Shown here: piece after piece, positions 7,265 to 14,414 of the stretch
Layout: each line of letters opens with the position of its first letter
Position numbering within the stretch: the first letter of the stretch is position 1
Virus record (IMG/VR): IMGVR_UViG_3300028025_004488
Coordinates: 1 to 26,434 of that record
Origin: a virus
DNA length: 26,434 bases
Reading direction: 5' to 3' (one strand)
Notes under the pieces: generated by a model
The model's database searches: none
Told to the model about the DNA's origin: nothing
What the model saw: the letters and a program-made list of their open reading frames with translations, nothing else
Program-made: the position numbers and the translations under genes

Positions 7265-9154
7265 ATGCCTTTAATTAATATACAAACCAACTTAAAATCT
7301 TTAGGATTTGGGCGCGACCGTCCTAACGGCGGTTCTAGTAATCAACCTTACATCCAAAATCCAGTTGATATTAATCTTGGTATTGATCAAAATTCAGTGG
7401 GAGGTAATATTTTAGGTAGTGATTTTTTATTAAGAGGAGGAGTACTTGGAGCAGTTAATGCTTCTGCTACTGATTTTTTAAGAATATCAAAGTTTTTTAA
7501 TCCTATAGCTCAAGGAGGTTCATTTAAAGGAGCATTATTTATAGCTAAACAAGAATTATTAGAGCAACAAGGAGTTAAAGTAGTAGATGGTAGAAGTAAA
7601 ATATATAATCCTTTAAGTACATTAGCTCAAGTTGCTGTTAATGCTATTGGAGGACATCTAGATAGAACTGGGTTAAACCCATTTAAAGCAGGTTATTATA
7701 ATAGTGGTAATACTGGTTATTGGGTTGAGACTAAAAAAAACGATGAACCAGATGTCTTTAGAGATGGTTCTCATAATCGTCTTCAATTATTATATCAAGT
7801 AAAAAGAATAGGAACTAACACATCAGATCAAACAGAACTTAAACGTCAATTTCAACTTAGAAATAATGCGAATGGTTTAGCTCTTGGTCTTATTGGTATA
7901 GGAGCACTAGGTACATTTGGTGCGTTAAGAGCTAACGCTCCCTTATACCAAACTCTTACTACATCTGCTATTGGAGTAGCAGGATTAGGTTTATTATTTT
8001 CTCTCCCTAAAAATAAACAAGTTCCTATTAAATTAGCAGCGAAGTTATATGGTATAACAAACGCAGAGGACACTAACAACTTAATAGAATATAGTGGAGG
8101 CCCAGGATCAATTTTAGGCTTAATAGGTAAAACTAATATAAGAATTTGGAATAAACTTCAATTTAAAAATTATCCAAATGAAAGTTCTAATATAACTAAT
8201 AATGGGGGTGCACTTGATAAACCAAAACTATATTTAACACCTACTGGAGGAAGCATAAATGGACCTAAAAGAAAATTTGGTTCTCAAACCTCATTTAGTA
8301 GAACTAGAAACGGAACAGATCAAGTTGTAAATCCAAACTTATCAGTATCCCCAGACAATGATTTTGCTTATGGAGATGATATAATTGATTTTCAATTTCA
8401 ATTAATCAATAATGACAAACCAGATGCACCAACAATATTAAATTTTAGAGCATATATAGATGATTTTAGTGATTCATTTAATGGAGATTGGGATGCTTAC
8501 AAATATGTAGGTAGAGGAGAAAACTTCTACAAATATAAAGGATTTACTCGAGATATGGGTATTAGTTTTGTAGCCCCAGTTTTATCAAGAGCTGATATGA
8601 TTAATACATATCAAAAATTAAATGGACTAGTATGGTCTACTACCCCTGACTACTCAGGAACAGGATTAATGAGAGGTACTTTAGTTAAATTTACAATGGG
8701 TGATTACTTAAGAGACGCAATTGTAATTATTAAATCTTTAGCTTATACTCCTATTATGGAAATGGGATTTGATATAAATAGAGATATAGATGGAACTAGA
8801 TTCCAAAGATCAGATTCACAATACACTGGTCAACTTCCTAAAGGAATAAAAGTACAATGTAATATAATACCATTAACACAAGGTGTAGGAGAAATAAATA
8901 ACACAAATTATTATTATACACCACAAAGAGGTGAAGCGTTTATAGGAAATAGAGATCATACTATACATGATAGAGAGAATATAAGCGCGCAATACGGCAA
9001 TGAAAACCAAAACGCCTCATCATTTGCCCCAGACTTCACCCCACAAAACCCATTACTTTCTCCTCTAATGCCAAAACAAACTTCATTTCCATCTATAGAT
9101 AGTCCTATACCTAGTTCATCTCCTAATACTATGGATGGAGTTAATTTAGCTTAA
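7265..9154 (+). CDS. Baseplate protein, tail tube initiator/cap-like (gp48/gp54 type)
   Basis: The 629-residue product lies between the tape measure and a gp53-like gene, where T4-type phages often place tube-initiation proteins. Residues about 394-500 hold the most recognisable part: FRAYIDDFSDSFNGDWDAYK, then VGRGENFYKYKGFTRDMGIS, then a YQKLNGLVW...YSGTGLMRG...VKFTMGDYLRD segment. This block resembles central baseplate proteins that cap or start the tube in phages of Bacteroidota. Two hydrophobic segments at about 203-222 and 232-247 are unusual for a soluble baseplate protein. The C-terminal ~70 residues are Pro/Ser/Asn-rich and probably disordered. The exact T4 equivalent is uncertain. 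Confidence 0.6.
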   Translation: MPLINIQTNLKSLGFGRDRPNGGSSNQPYIQNPVDINLGIDQNSVGGNILGSDFLLRGGVLGAVNASATDFLRISKFFNPIAQGGSFKGALFIAKQELLEQQGVKVVDGRSKIYNPLSTLAQVAVNAIGGHLDRTGLNPFKAGYYNSGNTGYWVETKKNDEPDVFRDGSHNRLQLLYQVKRIGTNTSDQTELKRQFQLRNNANGLALGLIGIGALGTFGALRANAPLYQTLTTSAIGVAGLGLLFSLPKNKQVPIKLAAKLYGITNAEDTNNLIEYSGGPGSILGLIGKTNIRIWNKLQFKNYPNESSNITNNGGALDKPKLYLTPTGGSINGPKRKFGSQTSFSRTRNGTDQVVNPNLSVSPDNDFAYGDDIIDFQFQLINNDKPDAPTILNFRAYIDDFSDSFNGDWDAYKYVGRGENFYKYKGFTRDMGISFVAPVLSRADMINTYQKLNGLVWSTTPDYSGTGLMRGTLVKFTMGDYLRDAIVIIKSLAYTPIMEMGFDINRDIDGTRFQRSDSQYTGQLPKGIKVQCNIIPLTQGVGEINNTNYYYTPQRGEAFIGNRDHTIHDRENISAQYGNENQNASSFAPDFTPQNPLLSPLMPKQTSFPSIDSPIPSSSPNTMDGVNLA

Positions 9155-9166
9155 TAATATAAACTA

Positions 9167-9469
9167 ATGAATCGCTACCAATATATAAAAGTTGAATCAA
9201 ATTCAACAACAAAAGTTAGATATTATAGAGATTCTAAATATCCTACTATTCCCCTTTCCCCAAATGATATATATGTTATAACAACTATTGGGGATAGATA
9301 TGATTTGTTAGCAGATCAATATTATGGAGATAGTACACTTTGGTGGATAATATCAACAGCAAATAGTCTTTTACCACAAAATTCAATATTTATACCTATA
9401 GGAACACAGATTCGTATACCCACTAACATTAGTGAAATATTAACAAGTTATAATAATTTAAATTCTTGA
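9167..9469 (+). CDS. gp53: Small baseplate protein with LysM-like fold (gp53 type)
   Basis: The 100-residue product contains DRYDLLADQYYGDSTLWWII near residues 43-62, followed by NSLLPQNSIFIPIGTQIRIP. This is the pattern of phage LysM-like baseplate proteins such as P2 gpX and the relevant part of T4 gp53: a YGD...W.I..aN helix pair and a final PxGxxIxIP strand. It is shorter than T4 gp53 (about 196). Such proteins join the central hub to the wedges. It starts 12 bp after the previous gene and ends in TGA one base before the hub gene's ATG, so translation is probably coupled. Confidence 0.8.
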   Translation: MNRYQYIKVESNSTTKVRYYRDSKYPTIPLSPNDIYVITTIGDRYDLLADQYYGDSTLWWIISTANSLLPQNSIFIPIGTQIRIPTNISEILTSYNNLNS

Positions 9470-9470
9470 T

Positions 9471-12400
9471 ATGGCTAAAAGTATCATTGGAGATGGTTTT
9501 GACGAATATGTTCAAAAACAAATTGAAGTAAGACAAGAAAAATTAAATTTAGGTCTTCAATCTTTAGATACATTCCAATTTAATAATACTAACTCTCCTT
9601 TTATTCGTTTAACATCTGGAGTCAATGTTGATGGTTCTATTTTAAAAGATAATGGAATAGATTGGAATGGAGCAGATGGCTCAGCTTTCGCTAAACAATA
9701 CAAATTATTCTCAGCCCGAACTCTTTCAGGTAGTCAAGAAATCTTTACTCATGGTTTAGGATATAATAATGAATCATCATACGGATTCGCATCCTCCCCA
9801 GATTACGGGTATGTACCACCTCCAGGTATTAAATCTATTGATATTAAAGCAATGAACCGAGGTTCATTAAGAGAAGCTAATATAAGCATAGAATGTCATA
9901 ATCTTCAACAATTTCAAATAATTGAAATATTATATTTAAGATTAAAATATAGCATTTTACTAGAATGGGGACATAGTGTTTATTTTAATAATAAGGGAGA
10001 ATTAGTTCAATCTATACATAATCTGTCTGATAATTTTTTAAGTGGAAATTTTGACCAACAAGATATGTTGGATTTAGTTAGACAAGAAAGAGCAAAATCT
10101 TTTGGAAATTATGATGCTTTCTTTGGATTAATAACTAATTTTTCATGGACTTTAAGACCTGATGGAGGGTATAGTGTAACAGTCACAGCTAGATCATCTG
10201 GAGATGTTATCGAATCATTAAAATTAAATACATCATACCCTTCTGCTAACCCCGCATCTACAACTAGTAATGCAAAGACAGCGTTGCAAAATAATTATTA
10301 TAAATCTACCATAAATAAAATATTAAATGCTATGGTACAACAAACATGGGATGGAAACGGAAAGTTTTACGCCCATGGAGTAGAAGATGGTACCCAAGGA
10401 GCAGGCAACTCAGTATATACTCCTATACATAATTATAATATTGAGTGGATGGCTGATCTTAAAGCAGTATATAATAGAACATCTAAAAGTGATATCAATA
10501 AAAAAGGTCCATATCTAGTCTTTAATGAAATAATGTTATTTTTATTTTCTCAATTACCTAATGGAGTTGGGGGAAATGGTCAATATTATATGAAATTAGG
10601 TACATTACTAAGAATAATAGAATCTTTTTTATTAGTATATGATAATGCAAAACCTCATTTTCAAATAGATTATAATTATGATACAAATCATTGTCTCACA
10701 ACTGAAAGACATTGCTCTGTTGATCCTAAAGTATGTTTAATAGAAATTAATGACTCAGCATCTGTAGCAGGAGGAGCATTAGCAGGAAAAAATATAATTA
10801 AAGATATTACCTACTCTTACTCAGAGTACAAAGTCCTACTTAATGTTTCCCCTCCAGAATATTACACATCTGCTGTAGCTGAAGCAACCCAAGTAGGTAC
10901 TTTCCCAACTTCTAATATTCCTTATAAACAAAATGGTGATTTTCTTGGAAAAGAACTAGCAGCCACAGGAGCTACCCAAGGGGCAAATATTACATCTACT
11001 ATAACAGCACTTTTTTCCGACCCAGCGGTCTCAGCGATACCTAATATATACAGTTATAATTATATTATAGATGATGGACAAGCACAATTAAGAGCAAGTT
11101 CCCCAATTGGTTATAAATTTAATATTAAAGTAAATAAATTAAAAAAAGATCCATTCACTGGTGGTTTTAATGATGACTTCCAACGAGATGAATTTATAGA
11201 AACAGATACAAGTTATATTGGTTTTGATGCTAGTGGGATAAGAATAAAAGTTGATTATCCTAATCTTAAACTATATACTGTAGATAATGTTGGTAACATT
11301 ACAGGAGATTATTTTCCTTACGCCGCGGCTCAAGATGAAGTAACAGAATATAAAACATTAATAAATTCAAATGTTCCCCAAGAAAGAAGAGACTCAAAAG
11401 TAATAGTAAGACAATATATAGATGCTGCTAGTAACGTAGGAGGAGTTGTCATAGCTGCTAAAGATCAATTATATCCTAGACTTAAAGGTACTGGGTTTAA
11501 AACACCTAAGAGTTCTTGGATTGGAAATACAATGCATATGTTCATCAATATGGAATATATAGCTACTACTTTAGACAAATATGTTAATACAGAAACTGGG
11601 GCTATTGCTTTATATGATTTTTTGACTAATCTAATGAGTGGTGTTCAAAATGCTTTAGGAAATATTAATAATTTTGAAGTAATATATAGTGAAGAAAAAA
11701 ATAAATTTAGTATTATAGATAATACCTTTATTCCTGGAACAACATTTGGTAATAAAATTTCTTCATTTAATGCTAATATATTAAAAAATACTAAAGGTAG
11801 TTTTATAACAAATGTGAATTTTAAAACTAAATTATCAAATAATTTTGCTACAATGACCACTATTGGAGCTCAAAAGAATGGTAATGTTGTAGGATCAAAT
11901 TCTACTATGTTAAGTAAGTGGAATAATGGATTAACTGATAGAATTATTCCTAATCGTAGTAACCCAAATGCTGATTTAGAAGACGCTGCTAAAGTAGAAT
12001 TAACTTATATTAATAATATCTTAAATCTTCAAACATTTAATGGTAAAGTAACTTCACTTATAGTTACCGATAATGATATTAATTCATTAAGAAACGGAAT
12101 AGTAGATTTATTTAATGCTGATTTAGGAGCTTATACTAATGCTGGTAACATTAAAGGTATTGGTTTTATCCCATTTGATTTGGAATTGACAATGCTAGGT
12201 TTAAGTGGTCCTAAAATATATGAATCGTATACCATAGACACTACATTATTACCTGCTGTATATAAAGACAAAGTACAATTTATATGCTCTGGTGTATCAC
12301 ATAAAGTAGATGATAATGGTTGGACAACTACATTGAATAGCATATGTGGACCTAAATACCAAGGAGTTGTAGTATCAAATGGTAAAGGAGTTAAAAATAT

Positions 12401-12983
12401 TACTTCCGTTGCTCAACCATCACCTACTCCTCCTAAAGGTGGTGGAAAATTACGCTCTGCTGCAATGGTAGAAGCACTTAAAGGTGCTGGGTATGTTGAG
12501 GGAAGTTTTGATTTTGAGTTTGCTTTAGTTATAGGTACTAAAGAAGGATTTAAAGGATCAAGTAGCACTAATCTACCTAGTAGAAATAATAACCCAGGTA
12601 ATTTAGATTATCAAGCCTCATTTAAAACCCTTGATCCTGGAGTGATATTAGATCCTTCTTCAGGTAGATTTGCTAAATTTACTACCCCAGAACTTGGTGC
12701 TAAGGCATTAGTAGAATATAAAATTAAAAGATGGGCTGATGGAAATTTCCCATCAACCGCAGTTAACTCTAAAAATACTACATATCAAAATACATGGAAT
12801 GTTCCTGCTGCTATAAGAGATATATATGGTAAAAATGTAAAAATGACCATCGAAGCGTTTATATACACTTACGCCCCTCCTAGTGGGAATGATACAGAGT
12901 TATACATAACTCAGATAATTACCGCATTAAAACCAAAGTACCCAAGTATAACTCGATTTGATAAAATTATAGATTACTTATAA
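9471..12983 (+). CDS. Baseplate central hub/spike protein with C-terminal peptidoglycan-hydrolase-like domain (gp27-gp5 type)
   Basis: This 1170-residue protein looks like a fusion of hub and tail lysin functions, separate proteins gp27 and gp5 in T4. The N-terminal ~250 residues have hub-like features: DIKAMNRGSLREANISIECH, then LQQFQIIEILYLRLKYSILL and EWGHSVYF. The long middle is beta-rich and unassigned. A Pro/Gly/Lys linker near residue 985 (QPSPTPPKGGGK) leads to a C-terminal domain of about 170 residues. It contains GTKEGF with E1025, then RNNNPGNL starting at R1038, and KFTTPELGAKALVEYKIKRW, ending in a YAPPSGNDTELYI helix. The NNPGN signature is typical of phage and VgrG-linked muramidase-like domains. 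E1025 is a candidate catalytic acid, not demonstrated. Confidence 0.82.
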   Translation: MAKSIIGDGFDEYVQKQIEVRQEKLNLGLQSLDTFQFNNTNSPFIRLTSGVNVDGSILKDNGIDWNGADGSAFAKQYKLFSARTLSGSQEIFTHGLGYNNESSYGFASSPDYGYVPPPGIKSIDIKAMNRGSLREANISIECHNLQQFQIIEILYLRLKYSILLEWGHSVYFNNKGELVQSIHNLSDNFLSGNFDQQDMLDLVRQERAKSFGNYDAFFGLITNFSWTLRPDGGYSVTVTARSSGDVIESLKLNTSYPSANPASTTSNAKTALQNNYYKSTINKILNAMVQQTWDGNGKFYAHGVEDGTQGAGNSVYTPIHNYNIEWMADLKAVYNRTSKSDINKKGPYLVFNEIMLFLFSQLPNGVGGNGQYYMKLGTLLRIIESFLLVYDNAKPHFQIDYNYDTNHCLTTERHCSVDPKVCLIEINDSASVAGGALAGKNIIKDITYSYSEYKVLLNVSPPEYYTSAVAEATQVGTFPTSNIPYKQNGDFLGKELAATGATQGANITSTITALFSDPAVSAIPNIYSYNYIIDDGQAQLRASSPIGYKFNIKVNKLKKDPFTGGFNDDFQRDEFIETDTSYIGFDASGIRIKVDYPNLKLYTVDNVGNITGDYFPYAAAQDEVTEYKTLINSNVPQERRDSKVIVRQYIDAASNVGGVVIAAKDQLYPRLKGTGFKTPKSSWIGNTMHMFINMEYIATTLDKYVNTETGAIALYDFLTNLMSGVQNALGNINNFEVIYSEEKNKFSIIDNTFIPGTTFGNKISSFNANILKNTKGSFITNVNFKTKLSNNFATMTTIGAQKNGNVVGSNSTMLSKWNNGLTDRIIPNRSNPNADLEDAAKVELTYINNILNLQTFNGKVTSLIVTDNDINSLRNGIVDLFNADLGAYTNAGNIKGIGFIPFDLELTMLGLSGPKIYESYTIDTTLLPAVYKDKVQFICSGVSHKVDDNGWTTTLNSICGPKYQGVVVSNGKGVKNITSVAQPSPTPPKGGGKLRSAAMVEALKGAGYVEGSFDFEFALVIGTKEGFKGSSSTNLPSRNNNPGNLDYQASFKTLDPGVILDPSSGRFAKFTTPELGAKALVEYKIKRWADGNFPSTAVNSKNTTYQNTWNVPAAIRDIYGKNVKMTIEAFIYTYAPPSGNDTELYITQIITALKPKYPSITRFDKIIDYL

Positions 12984-12987
12984 TTAA

Positions 12988-13512
12988 ATGGCATACTATC
13001 CTAAAAATAAAATACAACAAAATCTCCAAACTAATGGGGATGAATATAAAACTATTATTAATTATAATAATGGTATAGATACATTTTATATAGGAGCATA
13101 CTATAAATTATATAATGGTAAAACATACACCGGAAGATTTCCGGGAGATGGAAAAAATGAAGAAATAATACCTGTTAGTGATTCTGATACTCTACCTATC
13201 CCTGAATCTTCACTTGCAACTACAAATGTTCCACCTCTTTTTCCAACTCCTAAAGATTATGAGTTAGGAGTATTTACTCGTTATTTTAAGAAAAAACGAA
13301 ATGAATATCTATTTGAAGAATTAACTAAAGATCAATATGATAATGTTGATAATATTTTATATATTAGATTCCAAATACAGTGGCAGTTAACCGGAGATAA
13401 AACTGCTACTTTTAATACTAATAGAAATATGATTTTATTGGCGGAACAAAAAAATAATGTTTATGGTTTTAATGAATATTTACAAATGGATTATCTTAAA
13501 TATTATAAATAA
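12988..13512 (+). CDS. Conserved-looking baseplate-region protein, function unknown
   Basis: The 174-residue product begins MAYYPKNKIQQNLQTNGDEY, then IGAYYKLYNGKTYTGRFPGD, a Tyr/Gly-rich stretch that reads as beta strands. A Pro-rich linker (PPLFPTPKDYELG) separates it from a mixed C-terminal half with FTRYFKKKRNEYLFEEL and DYLKYYK. No catalytic motif, signal peptide or membrane segment is visible. It starts 4 bp after the hub gene and its TAA overlaps the next ATG by one base, so it is co-translated with baseplate genes. A wedge or peripheral baseplate role is plausible but not shown. Confidence 0.85.
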   Translation: MAYYPKNKIQQNLQTNGDEYKTIINYNNGIDTFYIGAYYKLYNGKTYTGRFPGDGKNEEIIPVSDSDTLPIPESSLATTNVPPLFPTPKDYELGVFTRYFKKKRNEYLFEELTKDQYDNVDNILYIRFQIQWQLTGDKTATFNTNRNMILLAEQKNNVYGFNEYLQMDYLKYYK

Positions 13513-13844
13513 TGTCTACTAGAACGCCATTCCAGTGGGGTAATGCAAATTTCTCTTGGGATGCGAATCCATTCCCGAACCAAAGTAAAAATCCGTTTAC
13601 TTGGGATGATTGCGCGCTGATAGATGGTATAGTTGGTGCTATTCAAGGTGGAGGTTATGATGAACATGATTTTTGGCAACGTCGACCTAAAGAGGAAAAG
13701 AAGCGATTTATTAAATTACTTTGTAAAGTAGAAGGCAGAGAATACAAAGAAACTAAAGAGGTACTAGAACGTAAAATACGTATAACGGACATATCCTTAG
13801 TCGCTAAGGAAGTATTGGGAATAAACATAAAAGTAGAATTATAA
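13512..13844 (+). CDS. Small W/F-repeat protein, function unknown
   Basis: The 110-residue product opens with a short aromatic repeat: PFQWGNANFSWDANPF, then KNPFTWDD, so F-x-W-like units recur three times in the first 32 residues. A Gly-rich helix (LIDGIVGAIQGGG) and a charged helical half follow (EEKKRFIKLLCKVEGREYKE, then KVEL at the end). The start overlaps the preceding stop in a TAATG arrangement, and its own stop overlaps the next start in the same way, so the three genes from 12988 to 14401 form a coupled set. I do not recognise a function. Confidence 0.85.
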   Translation: MSTRTPFQWGNANFSWDANPFPNQSKNPFTWDDCALIDGIVGAIQGGGYDEHDFWQRRPKEEKKRFIKLLCKVEGREYKETKEVLERKIRITDISLVAKEVLGINIKVEL

Positions 13845-14401
13845 TGTATAAATTATTTACAGATAAACCTGAAGTATTTGAGTGTAATATTAAACTTGAA
13901 GGTGCTTCATTAAAGAACAGTTCAGCTCGATTAATAATTGAGTCTGAAGATGTTAATTTAATGTTTGAAGGAACAATTAATAAAGACGGAAAATGTTCTA
14001 TTCCTATTAAAAAATTAAAAGGATTATTAGAAGATAGCACCTCAGGCCAAATAAAGCTTGAAGTTATAGCAGAAGATACGTATTTTACACCTTGGAAATC
14101 AGATTTTATAGTAGATTCGTCTCGTAAAGTAACTGTAGAAGTTAAATCAAACGATGCTGAAGTAATAAAAGATACTACTCCTAAAATTCAAATTACAGGA
14201 ATACAAGAAGTTGATCCTGTAACTGAACACATCATCAGAATAGTTAAAATGTTGGTTAAAGAAGACATCAATGTTAAAAACTTAACTATTAAAAAAGACA
14301 AAGTAAACAATATAATTGGTACTTACTTACAAGAAAACAAAATTGAACAAAATTATGTTCAAGAAATTATAAATGGGATAGTTTCTAAACTACCTAAATA
14401 A
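13844..14401 (+). CDS. Two-domain protein, function unknown
   Basis: The 185-residue product starts MYKLFTDKPEVFECNIKLEG and continues with alternating strands (ARLIIESEDVNLMFEG, KCSIPIKKLKGLL, IKLEVIAEDTYFTPW, KVTVEVKSNDAEV), consistent with a compact beta-sandwich of about 110 residues. After a linker (DTTPKIQITGIQEVD) the last ~60 residues are predicted helical and Lys/Ile-rich. No enzyme motif is visible. It overlaps the previous gene by one base. It could be a structural, assembly or chaperone protein for the adhesins that follow; this is a guess from position. Confidence 0.85.
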   Translation: MYKLFTDKPEVFECNIKLEGASLKNSSARLIIESEDVNLMFEGTINKDGKCSIPIKKLKGLLEDSTSGQIKLEVIAEDTYFTPWKSDFIVDSSRKVTVEVKSNDAEVIKDTTPKIQITGIQEVDPVTEHIIRIVKMLVKEDINVKNLTIKKDKVNNIIGTYLQENKIEQNYVQEIINGIVSKLPK

Positions 14402-14414
14402 ATAAATAAAAGTT

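Noticed and set aside
9387-9394. Intragenic TATTTATA about 77 bp before the hub gene
   Set aside because: It lies inside coding sequence and further away than the intergenic boxes. Similar intragenic copies at 7536, 16231 and 25011 look like chance in AT-rich DNA.
13504-13511. A perfect T4-type TATAAATA
   Set aside because: It lies on the stop/start junction of two overlapping genes, too close to the ATG at 13512, and is a single case.
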